A DNA stretch of 64,000 nucleotides. Origin: Streptomyces rubradiris (GTDB taxonomy: Bacteria > Actinomycetota > Actinomycetes > Streptomycetales > Streptomycetaceae). Position numbers and translations under genes: made by a program. Location: assembly GCF_016860525.1 (NCBI RefSeq), contig NZ_BNEA01000001.1, positions 1,845,432-1,909,431 of the forward strand, read 5' to 3'. A model generated the notes under the pieces. That model made no database searches, had not been told where the DNA came from, and was given only the letters and a program-made list of their open reading frames with translations. Within the stretch, counting starts at the first letter, position 1; each line of letters begins with the position of its first letter. Shown here piece by piece: positions 1 to 9,114 of this stretch.

Positions 1-1
1 C

Positions 2-124
2 GCCGCGCTGGCCGCGGAGCTGCCCGAGAAGGAGCCGGCGGAGGAGCCGGTGCAGGAGACCACGGAGGAGCCGGTGCAGGGGACGGCGCAGGAGACCGCG
101 GAGAAGGAACAGTCCATGGACTGA
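2..124 (+). CDS. C-terminal tail of an unidentified protein (5' end outside window)
   Basis: An open frame enters from the left edge and stops at TGA 122-124. The 40 visible residues are acidic and low in complexity, dominated by Glu, Pro, Thr and Gln, with a loosely repeated EEPVQ(E/G)T unit and the ending EKEQSMD. Such tails are usually disordered extensions. No domain is visible, so no function can be assigned. The codon use (G or C in third position) fits a real Streptomyces gene. It reads towards the DUF2156 gene but is separated from it by a putative promoter and dyad. Confidence 0.6.
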   Translation, partial: AALAAELPEKEPAEEPVQETTEEPVQGTAQETAEKEQSMD

Positions 125-142
125 TGCCACAAGGCGGGTGAA

Positions 143-175
143 AAGTGCGATTTGCAGCAATTGCGCACTTATGAT
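143..175 (+). promoter_or_regulatory. Dyad and -10-like box upstream of the DUF2156 gene
   Basis: AAGTGCG (143-149) and CGCACTT (164-170) form an inverted repeat around a smaller palindrome, TTGCAGCAA (152-160). Directly after it, TATGAT (170-175) resembles a -10 element, and the only plausible start codon (184) lies 8 bases beyond. That places the transcript start at or near the ATG, so the mRNA may be leaderless, which would explain the missing ribosome binding site. The dyad overlaps the promoter, as expected for a repressor site. This is inference from spacing and symmetry only. Confidence 0.4.
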
Positions 176-183
176 CCTCGCTT

Positions 184-1983
184 ATGGAAGATGCCCGCAT
201 TGCCGTGCCGCGGCGACTGAGGGCGCGCCGGCCCGCCGGGGCCTCCCGGCGGGCCGCCGCGTGCGCCGTCTGGTATCTGCGGACCGTCGCGTTCGTGAAC
301 TTCCTGAGCGCGGTGTGGGTCTCGCTCGGCCAGGACGTGCGCCGGCACAACCAGGACGACCTCTTCACGCCGTACCTGTTGACGGCCGGCTTCGCCTCCG
401 GTGTCCTCACCGCCTTCCTGGCCATCACCATGCGCCGCCGCAAACGGGCCGCGTGGATCCTGAACCTGGTGATGAGCGGGCTCTTCCTGGCCCTGTTCGC
501 GTTCGCCATGACCTTCCCGGAGATCCGCCGGTACGCCCAGAACTGGGTCTCCCTGGCGCTGACGGCCGCCTTCGTGGGCGCGCTGCTCATCGGCCGCCGG
601 GAGTTCTACGCCAAGGGCGACCGCTCCAACCCCCGGCTCGCGGCGACCGTGGCCGTCGGCGGCGGCCTGGCCGCGAGCCTGCTGGCCGGGCTGCTGGTGA
701 CGGTCACCAACCAGGCGCCGGACGCGGCCCGCTCGACGTTCCCCGAGCGCTGGTACTACGGCACCCTGCGGCTGGTGTCGGTGGCGGCCGAGGAGTCCCG
801 CTTTCCCGGCCTCGACCCGCCCAACTGGGCGAACGTGGCCGTCAACGTGCTCAGCACCGCCCTGCTCCTCGCCGTGCTGTACGCCGCCTTCCGCTCCCGG
901 CGCGCCGTCGACCCGCTCACCGAGGACGACGAGAAACGGCTGCGGGAACTGCTGGAGCGGCACGGTGACCGGGACTCGCTCGGCTACTTCGCGCTGCGCC
1001 GGGAGAAGAGCGTGGTGTGGTCCCCGACCGGGAAGGCCGCCGTCGCCTATCGCGTCGTCGGCGGGGTGAGCCTGGCCTCCGGGGACCCGCTCGGCGACCC
1101 GGAGGCATGGCCGGGGGCGATCGCGCCGTGGCTGGCCGAGGCGCGGGCGCACGGATGGATCCCGGCGGTGATGGGCGCGAGCGAGGAGGCCGGCACGGTC
1201 TACGCCCGGCACGGCCTGGACGCGCTGGAACTCGGGGACGAGGCGGTCGTGGAGGTCGCCGAGTTCACGCTGGAGGGGCGGGCCATGCGTACCGTCCGGC
1301 AGGCGTACAACCGGGTGCGGCGGGCCGGGTACCGGGTGCGCGTCCGGCGCCACGAGGACATCCCGGCGCCCGAGATGGCGTACCTCGTGGAGCGCGCCGA
1401 GCACTGGCGGGACGGCGCGACCGAGCGCGGCTTCAGCATGGCGCTGGGGCGGCTCGGGGACCCCCGCGACGGCCGGTGCGTGATGCTGGAGTGCGTGGAC
1501 GCCGAGGGGCGGCTGCGGGCGCTGCTGTCCTTCGTGCCGTGGGGCCCGCACGGGCTGTCGCTGGACCTCATGCGGCGGGAACGGGACGTCGACGGCCACG
1601 CCAACGGGCTGACGGAGTTCATGGTCATCGAGCTGCTGCGGCGCGCCCGCGAGATCGGGATCACGCAGGTCTCGCTCAACTTCGCGATGTTCCGCTCGGT
1701 CTTCGAACGTGGCGCGCGCCTCGGCGCCGGACCGGTGCTGAGGCTGTGGCGGTCGCTGCTCGGCTTCTTCTCCCGCTGGTGGCAGATCGAGTCGCTGTAC
1801 CGCGCCAACGCCAAGTACCGGCCCGCCTGGGAACCGCGGTTCCTGCTCTTCGAGAAGACCGCGGACCTGCCGCGCATCGGCCTCGCCTCGGCCCGCGCGG
1901 AGGGCTTCCTGGAGGCGCCGGGCCTGCCCGGGTGGCCGCGCCGCAGGCAGGTGCGGAACGCACCGACGACCGTACGGGGATGA
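184..1983 (+). CDS. DUF2156 (MprF/LysX C-terminal type) integral membrane protein
   Basis: The 599-residue protein has a hydrophobic N-terminal half with about six membrane segments (roughly residues 27-47, 64-85, 92-112, 124-139, 158-175 and 225-240). A soluble C-terminal domain from about residue 265 to 585 resembles DUF2156, the GNAT-fold aminoacyl-phosphatidylglycerol synthase domain of MprF. Recognisable stretches include LASGDPLGDPEAW and VSLNFAMFRS. In the family this domain transfers lysine or another aminoacyl group from tRNA to phosphatidylglycerol, lowering the negative charge of the membrane. The substrate here is not known. The start at 184 lacks a Shine-Dalgarno sequence and may be leaderless. 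The rhomboid-like gene follows after 7 bases, so the two are probably co-transcribed. Confidence 0.8.
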   Translation: MEDARIAVPRRLRARRPAGASRRAAACAVWYLRTVAFVNFLSAVWVSLGQDVRRHNQDDLFTPYLLTAGFASGVLTAFLAITMRRRKRAAWILNLVMSGLFLALFAFAMTFPEIRRYAQNWVSLALTAAFVGALLIGRREFYAKGDRSNPRLAATVAVGGGLAASLLAGLLVTVTNQAPDAARSTFPERWYYGTLRLVSVAAEESRFPGLDPPNWANVAVNVLSTALLLAVLYAAFRSRRAVDPLTEDDEKRLRELLERHGDRDSLGYFALRREKSVVWSPTGKAAVAYRVVGGVSLASGDPLGDPEAWPGAIAPWLAEARAHGWIPAVMGASEEAGTVYARHGLDALELGDEAVVEVAEFTLEGRAMRTVRQAYNRVRRAGYRVRVRRHEDIPAPEMAYLVERAEHWRDGATERGFSMALGRLGDPRDGRCVMLECVDAEGRLRALLSFVPWGPHGLSLDLMRRERDVDGHANGLTEFMVIELLRRAREIGITQVSLNFAMFRSVFERGARLGAGPVLRLWRSLLGFFSRWWQIESLYRANAKYRPAWEPRFLLFEKTADLPRIGLASARAEGFLEAPGLPGWPRRRQVRNAPTTVRG

Positions 1984-1990
1984 GGATCGT

Positions 1991-2707
1991 ATGAGGAGAA
2001 CGCTCGCCCGCTGGGCCCGGGCCGAGTGGGGCCCGCTGTACGCCACCGTGCGCGAGGCCCTGCGCCGGCGGGGGCCGGCCGCGCTGCCGCTGACCGCGGC
2101 CGCGGTGGGCCTGACGGGGTTCCTCCACCACGCGCAGCACCAGCCGTGGGGAGACCCACTGGTACAGGACCTGGGCGCCGTACGGGCCGGCGACCCGCTG
2201 GGGACGGCCCTGCTGCGCACCCCGCTGTCGCTGTTCGTGCCCGCGCCGGACCTGCCGGTGTGGGGGGCGCTGGCGCAGATCCTGCTGGTGTTCGGGATCG
2301 CGGAGCTGTGCCTGGGCCGGTGGCGGACGCTGGCCATCGCCTACGCCGCCACACTCGCCGGGACCCTGTACGCGCGCCTCGGCGTCACCCTCGGCGCGCA
2401 CGCCCCGTTCGGGCTGCCGTGGACCGACGCGCAGGTGGTGGACACCGGCCCGTCGGCGGCGGTCGTGGGGCTCGCGGTGTATGTGGGCTGGCGGTACGGC
2501 GCCTACGCGACGGCGGGCACGGTGACCCTGGCGATGGTCGCCGAGGTGCTGCTGAAGGAGAACCTGGCGGGCAAGGAACACCTGGCCGCGCTCACCGCGG
2601 TGGGCCTGCTGTGCCTGCTCGCGGCCCTGCGGGAGCTCGCCCCGGCCCGCCCCCGCCCGCACCGGACCCCGCCCGGCCGGCCGGGCGCCCCACCGGTGCG
2701 GACCTGA
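1991..2707 (+). CDS. Rhomboid-like membrane protein
   Basis: The 238-residue protein has about six hydrophobic segments between residues 28 and 215, then a Pro/Arg-rich tail. A GPSAAVVG motif in the fifth segment resembles the serine motif (GxS) of rhomboid intramembrane proteases. A His in KEHLAAL begins the last segment, as the catalytic His of rhomboids does. If both residues are functional it could cleave membrane substrates; otherwise it is an inactive member (Rhomboid_2-type families are common in actinomycetes). It starts 7 bases after the DUF2156 gene, which suggests a shared role in envelope lipid or protein handling. An ATG start with weak GAGGAT upstream was chosen. Confidence 0.65.
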   Translation: MRRTLARWARAEWGPLYATVREALRRRGPAALPLTAAAVGLTGFLHHAQHQPWGDPLVQDLGAVRAGDPLGTALLRTPLSLFVPAPDLPVWGALAQILLVFGIAELCLGRWRTLAIAYAATLAGTLYARLGVTLGAHAPFGLPWTDAQVVDTGPSAAVVGLAVYVGWRYGAYATAGTVTLAMVAEVLLKENLAGKEHLAALTAVGLLCLLAALRELAPARPRPHRTPPGRPGAPPVRT

Positions 2708-2784
2708 GCCCGGCACCGGCCCAGCCGCCAAAAGCCCGGACAGGCGGGAAACCGGGGTCCCGAACCGCCCGGTACCCTGCGCCG

Positions 2785-3624
2785 GTGTTCACGTCGTCCT
2801 CGTCGTCCTCGTCGTCCTCGTCGTCCTCGTCGTCCCCGTCCCCTCCGGCCTCCGTCTCCGACGGGCTGCGGTTCGCCTTCGGCACGCTCACCGTGCTGCC
2901 CGTGCGGGTGCGCCGGTGGGACCGGGCGGCGGCGCGCGGCGGGATGCTGTGGGCCCCGGTGGCCGGGCTGGTCGTCGGCGGCTGCGCGGCCGGGCTCGGC
3001 CTGCTGCTGCTCCTGCTCGGCGCCGGTGCGCCGCTCGCCGCCGTCGCCTCGGTCGCCGTACCCGCCGCGCTGACCCGGGGGCTGCACCTGGACGGGCTGG
3101 CCGACACCGCCGACGGGCTGGGCAGCGGCAAGCCCGCCGAAGACGCGCTGCGCATCATGAAGCAGTCGGACATCGGGCCGTTCGGAGTGCTCACCCTCGT
3201 CCTGGTGCTGCTGGCCCAGGTGGCCGTACTGGCCCAGCTCTACGACGGCTCCTGGGCGCGGGGCGCCCTGGCGGCCGTGGTCTCGGCGGTCACGGCCCGG
3301 CTGGCGCTCACCCTGGCCGCCCGCGCCGCGGTGCCGGCCGCCCGCCCGGAGGGGCTGGGCGCGGCCGTGGCCGGGGTGGTGCCGGGGCCCGCCGCGCTGG
3401 GGGCCGCGGCCGCGGTGACGGCGGCGGCCGGGGCGGCGGGCGCCTGCCTCGGCTGGTACGACGGCGTGCGCACCGCCCTCGCGGTGGCCGCCGGTCTCGC
3501 GGTCGCCGAACCGCTGCTGCGGCGGTGTGTGCGCCGGTTCGGCGGGGTCACCGGGGACGTGTTCGGCGCGCTCGCGGAGACGGCGGCGACGACCGCGCTC
3601 GTGGTGCTCTCGCTGGGCCGCTAG
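2785..3624 (+). CDS. cobS: Adenosylcobinamide-GDP ribazoletransferase (cobalamin synthase)
   Basis: CobS joins adenosylcobinamide-GDP to alpha-ribazole (or its phosphate) in the last steps of cobalamin assembly and is an integral membrane enzyme. The GTG at 2785 gives 279 residues; the open frame extends upstream but without CobS similarity. The family signature HLDGLADTADGLGSG (Asp-rich, about residues 102-116) and several Ala/Leu/Val-rich membrane helices are visible, as is IMKQSDIGPFGV. The extreme N-terminus is a run of 14 serines encoded by a 9-bp tandem repeat, which the family does not need, so the true start could lie after the repeat. Other cob genes would be expected just upstream, outside the window. 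Confidence 0.88.
   Translation: MFTSSSSSSSSSSSSSSPSPPASVSDGLRFAFGTLTVLPVRVRRWDRAAARGGMLWAPVAGLVVGGCAAGLGLLLLLLGAGAPLAAVASVAVPAALTRGLHLDGLADTADGLGSGKPAEDALRIMKQSDIGPFGVLTLVLVLLAQVAVLAQLYDGSWARGALAAVVSAVTARLALTLAARAAVPAARPEGLGAAVAGVVPGPAALGAAAAVTAAAGAAGACLGWYDGVRTALAVAAGLAVAEPLLRRCVRRFGGVTGDVFGALAETAATTALVVLSLGR
2794..2835 (+). repeat. 9-bp microsatellite at the start of cobS
   Basis: Four perfect copies of the 9-mer TCGTCCTCG plus a 6-base partial copy (TCGTCC) encode 14 consecutive serines after the first three codons. The unit is a multiple of three, so copy-number change alters only the serine run and does not shift the frame. It lies where a ribosome would bind a downstream start. Confidence 0.9.
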
Positions 3625-3852
3625 CGTGCGGCGGAGAACCCGGACCGGACGCGACGCCACACGCGGGTGACCACCCGAAGGAATGATCGACCGCACCCAC
3701 GCGCGTAGTCTCGTTCCGGGTGTTCGCCGACAGGGTGAAGGCCCCGGTTGCCATCTGTCCCCAGGCCTGGACCTAGGGTCGGCTGTCGGGCCCGGTCGAC
3801 CCACCCCATTTCGGCCACTGCAACTTCACATCGGAAGCGAGAACTCACCACC

Positions 3853-5391
3853 GTGACTGCTCTGACTCTCAGCACCGCCGCGGCGCCCGGCCTGCGGGCC
3901 GACGCGATCGTGATCGGTGTCGCCAAGGGCGCCCAGGGGCCCGTCGTCGCGCCGGGCGCCGAGGCCGTGGACAAGGCGTACGACGGCAAGCTGGCCGGCG
4001 TCCTGGAGACCCTCGGCGCCTCGGGTGCCGAGGGCGAGCTGACGAAGCTGCCCGCGCCGGCCGGCTTCAAGGCCCCGCTCGTGGTGGCGGTGGGCCTGGG
4101 CGCGGAGCCCTCGGACGACGACGCCGGCTACGACGCCGAGGCGCTGCGCAAGGCCGCCGGTGTGGCCGCCCGCGCGCTCTCCGGGACCAGGAAGGCCGCG
4201 TTCGCGCTGCCCGTCGACGGCCCCGGCGCGATCGGCGCCATCGGCGAGGGCGTGCTGCTCGGCGCCTACTCCTTCGACGTCTACAAGGGCGGCGCCCAGG
4301 ACGCGAAGAACGCCAGGGCCAAGAACGGCAAGGCGCCGCTGGCCGAGGCCGCGCTGCTCGGCGGCAAGCCGCGCGACGCCGCCCACAAGGGCGCGCTCGC
4401 CCGCGCGGTCGCGGTCTCCGAGGAGCTGAACCGCGCCCGCGACCTGGTCAACATGCCGCCGAACGACCTCACCCCCGCCGCCTTCGCCGCGCTCACGCAG
4501 ACCGCGGCCAAGGAGCACGGCATCAAGGTGCAGGTGCTCGACGAGAAGGCGCTGGCCAAGGGCGGCTACGGCGGCATCCTCGGCGTCGGCGGCGGCTCGG
4601 CGGCCGCGCCGCGCCTGGTCAAGCTGTCGTACAAGCACCCGAAGGCGGACAAGCACCTGGCGTTCGTCGGCAAGGGCATCACCTACGACTCGGGCGGCAT
4701 CTCGCTGAAGCCGGCCGGGCACAACGAGACGATGAAGTGCGACATGAGCGGTGCCGCCGCCGTGTTCGCCGCGGTCGTCGCCGCCGCCCGGCTCGGCCTG
4801 GAGGTCGAGGTCACCGGCTGGCTGGCGCTGGCCGAGAACATGCCGTCCGGCTCCGCCGTCCGCCCGGGTGACGTGCTGCGCATGTACAGCGGCAAGACGG
4901 TCGAGGTGCTCAACACCGACGCCGAGGGCCGGCTGGTTCTCGCCGACGCGCTGTGGGCCGCCTCGCAGGAGAACCCGGACGCGATCGTGGACGTCGCCAC
5001 GCTGACCGGCGCGATGATGCTGGCGCTGGGCACCCGGACGTTCGGTGTCATGGCCAACGACGACGCGTTCCGCACCGCGGTGCACGAGGCGGCCGAGGAG
5101 GTCGGCGAGCCGGCCTGGCCGATGCCGCTGCCGGAGCACCTGCGCAAGGGCATGGACTCGCAGGTGGCCGACATCGCGAACATGGGCGAGCGCTGGGGCG
5201 GCGGGCTGGTGGCCGGCCTGTTCCTGCGCGAGTTCGTGGGCGAGGGCATCGCCTGGGCGCACCTGGACATCGCCGGGCCGGCGTTCAACGAGGGCGGCCC
5301 GTTCGGCTACACCCCGAAGGGCGGCACGGGTTCGGCGGTGCGGACGCTGGTCCGGCTGGCCGAGCTCACGGCCGAGGGTGACCTCGGCTAA
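3853..5391 (+). CDS. pepA: Leucyl aminopeptidase (M17 family)
   Basis: This cytosolic di-metal aminopeptidase removes N-terminal residues, preferably leucine, during peptide turnover. The 512-residue length is typical. The hallmark motif NTDAEGRL is at residues 354-361, and the metal and catalytic residues K274 and D279 lie in GKGITYDSGG, followed by MKCDMSGAA. The N-terminal third is the variable M17 domain. GTG 3853 was chosen because the family-like sequence TALTLSTAAAPGLRADAIVIG begins there; the ribosome binding site is weak (GGAAGCGA). The gene stands alone between cobS and lpdA and has its own terminator at 5413-5450. Confidence 0.95.
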   Translation: MTALTLSTAAAPGLRADAIVIGVAKGAQGPVVAPGAEAVDKAYDGKLAGVLETLGASGAEGELTKLPAPAGFKAPLVVAVGLGAEPSDDDAGYDAEALRKAAGVAARALSGTRKAAFALPVDGPGAIGAIGEGVLLGAYSFDVYKGGAQDAKNARAKNGKAPLAEAALLGGKPRDAAHKGALARAVAVSEELNRARDLVNMPPNDLTPAAFAALTQTAAKEHGIKVQVLDEKALAKGGYGGILGVGGGSAAAPRLVKLSYKHPKADKHLAFVGKGITYDSGGISLKPAGHNETMKCDMSGAAAVFAAVVAAARLGLEVEVTGWLALAENMPSGSAVRPGDVLRMYSGKTVEVLNTDAEGRLVLADALWAASQENPDAIVDVATLTGAMMLALGTRTFGVMANDDAFRTAVHEAAEEVGEPAWPMPLPEHLRKGMDSQVADIANMGERWGGGLVAGLFLREFVGEGIAWAHLDIAGPAFNEGGPFGYTPKGGTGSAVRTLVRLAELTAEGDLG

Positions 5392-5412
5392 GGGCGCCCG
5401 CGAGCCCGGTTC

Positions 5413-5450
5413 GGGGCGTGGGGGGTCGGTTGTCCGGTTCCCCACGCCCC
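5413..5450 (+). terminator. Hairpin after pepA
   Basis: An 11-bp perfect stem, GGGGCGTGGGG (5413-5423) pairing with CCCCACGCCCC (5440-5450), lies 21 bases after the pepA stop. There is no strong U-tract, as is common in Streptomyces. Confidence 0.65.
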
Positions 5451-5636
5451 TTCGGACGCCGAACGTGGGACGTCTCACACACCGGCCCGGCGTCTCGATC
5501 TCGTCCGACAAGTGCAAAGATGGAGCCCGGCAGGACAGGGCCCCCACCGAAGGGCCGAAGCATCAAGCGGCCGGACACCAGCCGCCTGCCGGTCATCGCC
5601 GACCGGCGCACGGCGCACATGCATGGAGGACGTGAC

Positions 5637-7025
5637 GTGGCGAACGACGCCAGCACCGTTTTCGACCTAGTGATCCTCGGCGGTGGTAGCGGTGGTTACG
5701 CCGCGGCCCTGCGCGGGGCTCAGCTGGGCCTGGACGTCGCCCTGATCGAGAAGGACAAGGTCGGCGGCACCTGCCTGCACAAGGGTTGCATCCCCACCAA
5801 GGCTCTGCTCCACGCGGGCGAGGTCGCCGACCAGGCCCGCGAGAGCGAGCAGTTCGGCGTCAAGGCCTCCTTCGAGGGCATCGACGTCCCGGCCGTCCAC
5901 AAGTACAAGGACGAGGTCATCTCGGGCCTGTACAAGGGTCTGCAGGGTCTGATCGCCTCCCGCAAGGTGACGTACATCGAGGGCGAGGGCCGGCTGTCCT
6001 CCCCCACGTCCGTCGACGTGAACGGCCAGCGCGTCCAGGGCCGCCACATCCTGCTGGCGACCGGCTCCGTGCCGAAGTCCCTGCCGGGCCTGGAGATCGA
6101 CGGCAACCGCATCATCTCCTCCGACCACGCCCTGGTCCTGGACCGCGTGCCGAAGTCCGCCATCATCCTGGGCGGCGGTGTCATCGGCGTCGAGTTCGCC
6201 TCGGCGTGGAAGTCCTTCGGTGCCGACGTCACGGTCATCGAGGGCCTGAAGCACCTCGTCCCGGTCGAGGACGAGAACTCCTCCAAGCTTCTCGAGCGCG
6301 CCTTCCGCAAGCGCGGCATCAAGTTCAACCTGGGCACGTTCTTCCAGAAGGCCGAGTACACCCAGGACGGTGTGAAGGTCACCCTGGCGGACGGCAAGGA
6401 GTTCGAGGCCGAGCTGCTGCTCGTCGCCGTCGGCCGCGGCCCGGTCTCCCAGGGCCTCGGCTACGAGGAGCAGGGCGTCGCGATGGACCGCGGCTACGTG
6501 CTCGTCGACGAGTACATGCGCACCAACGTCCCGACCATCTCCGCCGTCGGTGACCTCGTCCCCACCCTCCAGCTCGCGCACGTCGGCTTCGCCGAGGGCA
6601 TCCTGGTGGCGGAGCGCCTGGCCGGTCTGAAGGTCGTTCCGATCGACTACGACGGTGTTCCGCGGGTGACGTACTGCCACCCGGAGGTCGCCTCCGTCGG
6701 CATCACGGAGGCCAAGGCCAAGGAGGTCTACGGCGCGGACAAGGTCGTCTCCATCAAGTTCCCGCTCGGCGGCAACGGCAAGAGCCGGATTCTGAAGACC
6801 GCGGGCGAGATCAAGCTCGTCCAGGTCAAGGACGGTGCCGTGGTCGGTGTCCACATGGTGGGCGACCGCATGGGCGAGCAGGTCGGCGAGGCGCAGCTGA
6901 TCTACAACTGGGAGGCGCTGCCGTCCGAGGTGGCCCAGCTCATCCACGCCCACCCGACGCAGAACGAGGCGCTCGGCGAGGCCCACCTGGCCCTGGCCGG
7001 CAAGCCCCTCCACATGCACGACTGA
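5637..7025 (+). CDS. lpdA: Dihydrolipoyl dehydrogenase (E3)
   Basis: E3 reoxidises dihydrolipoamide on the E2 subunits of 2-oxo acid dehydrogenases (and on GcvH), passing electrons through FAD to NAD+. The GTG at 5637 is preceded by GGAGGA at 6-base spacing and yields 462 residues, the normal size. The FAD-binding motif GGGSGGYAAALRGAQ is near residues 14-28. The redox-active disulfide is C46/C51 in GGTCLHKGCIP, the NAD motif GGGVIGVEFAS is in the middle, and the catalytic His-Glu pair H439/E444 is in HPTQNE. It sits 63 bases upstream of the E2 gene, consistent with an lpdA-sucB operon. Confidence 0.96.
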   Translation: MANDASTVFDLVILGGGSGGYAAALRGAQLGLDVALIEKDKVGGTCLHKGCIPTKALLHAGEVADQARESEQFGVKASFEGIDVPAVHKYKDEVISGLYKGLQGLIASRKVTYIEGEGRLSSPTSVDVNGQRVQGRHILLATGSVPKSLPGLEIDGNRIISSDHALVLDRVPKSAIILGGGVIGVEFASAWKSFGADVTVIEGLKHLVPVEDENSSKLLERAFRKRGIKFNLGTFFQKAEYTQDGVKVTLADGKEFEAELLLVAVGRGPVSQGLGYEEQGVAMDRGYVLVDEYMRTNVPTISAVGDLVPTLQLAHVGFAEGILVAERLAGLKVVPIDYDGVPRVTYCHPEVASVGITEAKAKEVYGADKVVSIKFPLGGNGKSRILKTAGEIKLVQVKDGAVVGVHMVGDRMGEQVGEAQLIYNWEALPSEVAQLIHAHPTQNEALGEAHLALAGKPLHMHD

Positions 7026-7088
7026 CGCCTTCCGTCATCGGGCGCGACGACCACAGACTTCCGCAATTCGTTAGGAGCAACCGAAACC

Positions 7089-8906
7089 ATGGCGGTTTCC
7101 GTAACCCTTCCGGCGCTCGGCGAGAGCGTCACCGAGGGCACTGTCACCCGCTGGCTGAAGGCCGAGGGCGAGCGCGTCGAGGCCGACGAGCCGCTGCTCG
7201 AGGTCTCGACCGACAAGGTCGACACCGAGATCCCCGCCCCCGCCTCCGGCATCCTGGCCTCCATCAAGGTGGCCGAGGACGAGACGGTCGAGGTCGGCGC
7301 CGAGCTGGCCCTCATCGACGACGGCACGGGTGCGCCCGCCGCCGCTCCGGCCCCGGCCGCCGAGGCCGCCGAGGCCCCCGCCGCCGAGGCCCCCGCCGAG
7401 CCCGCCCCCGCCCCGGCCGCCGAGGCTCCGGCCCCGGCTCCGGCGCCCGCCGCCGAGGCCGCTCCGGCCGCCCCGGCCGGTGGCGCGCAGGGCACCGACG
7501 TGGTCCTGCCCGCGCTGGGCGAGTCCGTCACCGAGGGCACCGTGACCCGCTGGCTGAAGTCGGTCGGCGAGACCGTCGAGGCCGACGAGCCGCTGCTCGA
7601 GGTCTCCACGGACAAGGTCGACACCGAGATCCCCGCCCCCGCCTCGGGTGTGCTGCTGGAGATCGTGGTCGGCGAGGACGAGACGGCCGAGGTCGGCGCC
7701 AAGCTCGCCGTCATCGGTGCCCCGGGTGCCGCTCCGGCCCCCGCCGCCGAGGCCGCCCCGGCCGCCCCCGCGGCTGCCCCGGCTCCGGCTCCCGCCCCGG
7801 CTCCGGCTCCGGCTCCGGCCGCTGCCCCGGCGCCCGCCCCGGCCCCGGCCCCCGCCGCTCCGGCTCCCGCCGCTGCCGCCCCGGCTCCGGCGCCCGCCCC
7901 GGCTCCGGCTCCGGCTCCGGTCACCCCGGCCACCGCGCCGACCTCGCCGACCGCCACCCAGGCGACCGACGAGGGCGCGTACGTGACCCCGCTGGTGCGC
8001 AAGCTCGCCGCCGAGAACGGCGTCGACCTGGCCACCGTCAAGGGCACCGGCGTCGGCGGCCGCATCCGCAAGCAGGACGTCCTCGCCGCCGCCGAGGCCG
8101 CGAAGGCCGCCGCCGCTGCCCCGGCCCCCGCCGCGGCCGCCCCGGCCGCCGCCGCGAAGAAGGCCCCGGCGCTTCAGGCCTCCCCGCTGCGTGGCCAGAC
8201 CGTCAAGATGCCCCGCATCCGCAAGGTCATCGGCGACAACATGGTCAAGGCGCTGCACGAGCAGGCGCAGCTGTCGTCGGTCGTCGAGGTCGACGTCACC
8301 CGCCTGATGAAGCTGCGCGCCCGGGCGAAGGACTCCTTCGCGGCCCGCGAGGGCGTCAAGCTCTCCCCGATGCCGTTCTTCGTCAAGGCCGCCGCGCAGG
8401 CGCTGAAGGCCCACCCGGTCATCAACGCCAAGATCAACGAGGCCGAGGGGACCATCACCTACTTCGACACCGAGAACGTCGGTATCGCGGTGGACTCCGA
8501 GAAGGGCCTGATGACCCCGGTCATCAAGAACGCCGGCGACCTGAACATCGCGGGCATCGCCAAGGCCACGGCGGAACTCGCGGGCAAGGTCCGCAGCAAC
8601 AAGATCACGCCGGACGAGCTGGCCGGCGCGACCTTCACCATCTCCAACACCGGTTCGCGCGGCGCGCTGTTCGACACGATCATCGTGCCGCCGGGCCAGG
8701 TCGCGATCCTCGGCATCGGTGCCACGGTCAAGCGTCCGGCCGTCATCGAGACCGAGGAGGGCACGGTCATCGGCGTCCGCGACATGACCTACCTGACCCT
8801 CTCCTACGACCACCGTCTGGTCGACGGCGCCGACGCGGCCCGTTACCTGACCGCGGTCAAGGCGATCCTGGAGGCGGGCGAGTTCGAGGTCGAGCTCGGC
8901 CTCTGA
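7089..8906 (+). CDS. sucB: 2-oxo acid dehydrogenase E2 (dihydrolipoyl acyltransferase) with two lipoyl domains
   Basis: This is the core acyltransferase of a 2-oxo acid dehydrogenase complex. The 605-residue architecture is two nearly identical lipoyl domains with lipoyl lysines K43 and K176 (motif [12 protein letters not shown]). Long Ala-Pro linkers join them to a peripheral-subunit-binding domain at about 298-335 and a catalytic domain with H575/D579 in DHRLVDG. It is annotated sucB in streptomycetes. In actinobacteria one E2 may serve pyruvate and 2-oxoglutarate dehydrogenases, and aceE (E1p) is close by, so it may equally act as AceF. The lipoyl groups would come from LipB/LipA encoded at 21-23 kb. 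ATG with TAGGAGC upstream. Confidence 0.93.
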   Translation: MAVSVTLPALGESVTEGTVTRWLKAEGERVEADEPLLEVSTDKVDTEIPAPASGILASIKVAEDETVEVGAELALIDDGTGAPAAAPAPAAEAAEAPAAEAPAEPAPAPAAEAPAPAPAPAAEAAPAAPAGGAQGTDVVLPALGESVTEGTVTRWLKSVGETVEADEPLLEVSTDKVDTEIPAPASGVLLEIVVGEDETAEVGAKLAVIGAPGAAPAPAAEAAPAAPAAAPAPAPAPAPAPAPAAAPAPAPAPAPAAPAPAAAAPAPAPAPAPAPAPVTPATAPTSPTATQATDEGAYVTPLVRKLAAENGVDLATVKGTGVGGRIRKQDVLAAAEAAKAAAAAPAPAAAAPAAAAKKAPALQASPLRGQTVKMPRIRKVIGDNMVKALHEQAQLSSVVEVDVTRLMKLRARAKDSFAAREGVKLSPMPFFVKAAAQALKAHPVINAKINEAEGTITYFDTENVGIAVDSEKGLMTPVIKNAGDLNIAGIAKATAELAGKVRSNKITPDELAGATFTISNTGSRGALFDTIIVPPGQVAILGIGATVKRPAVIETEEGTVIGVRDMTYLTLSYDHRLVDGADAARYLTAVKAILEAGEFEVELGL

Positions 8907-8928
8907 CTCCATCGCGCCTGATCAGCGT

Positions 8929-8970
8929 ACGAACGCCCCGTCCGGAGCTTTTTCCGGGCGGGGTGTTCGT
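8929..8970. terminator. Hairpin after sucB
   Basis: An 18-base arm at 8929-8946 pairs with 8953-8970 with two mismatches that can form wobble pairs on one strand. The loop is T-rich. It lies 23 bases beyond the sucB stop and ends the lpdA-sucB unit. Confidence 0.75.
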
Positions 8971-9114
8971 GTTTGTCCGGGTGCGCAGCGTGTAAGGCTC
9001 GTCTCACCTGCGTCGAAGCGCCCCCAGGCGCCCTTCCCGCGCAGCGAACCAGCCGTATTGTCTAAGCGTCAAAGCCCCGGGGGCCGCAGGACGGCCCCTC
9101 CCTAAGGAGCCGTC

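Noticed and set aside
169..2337. A 722-residue minus-strand frame opposite the DUF2156 gene
   Set aside because: Shadow composition with no domain, antisense to a well-supported membrane protein.
7335..7960. Repeats in sucB as an independent repeat element
   Set aside because: They encode the Ala-Pro linkers and duplicated lipoyl domain expected in E2 proteins, so no separate element is needed.
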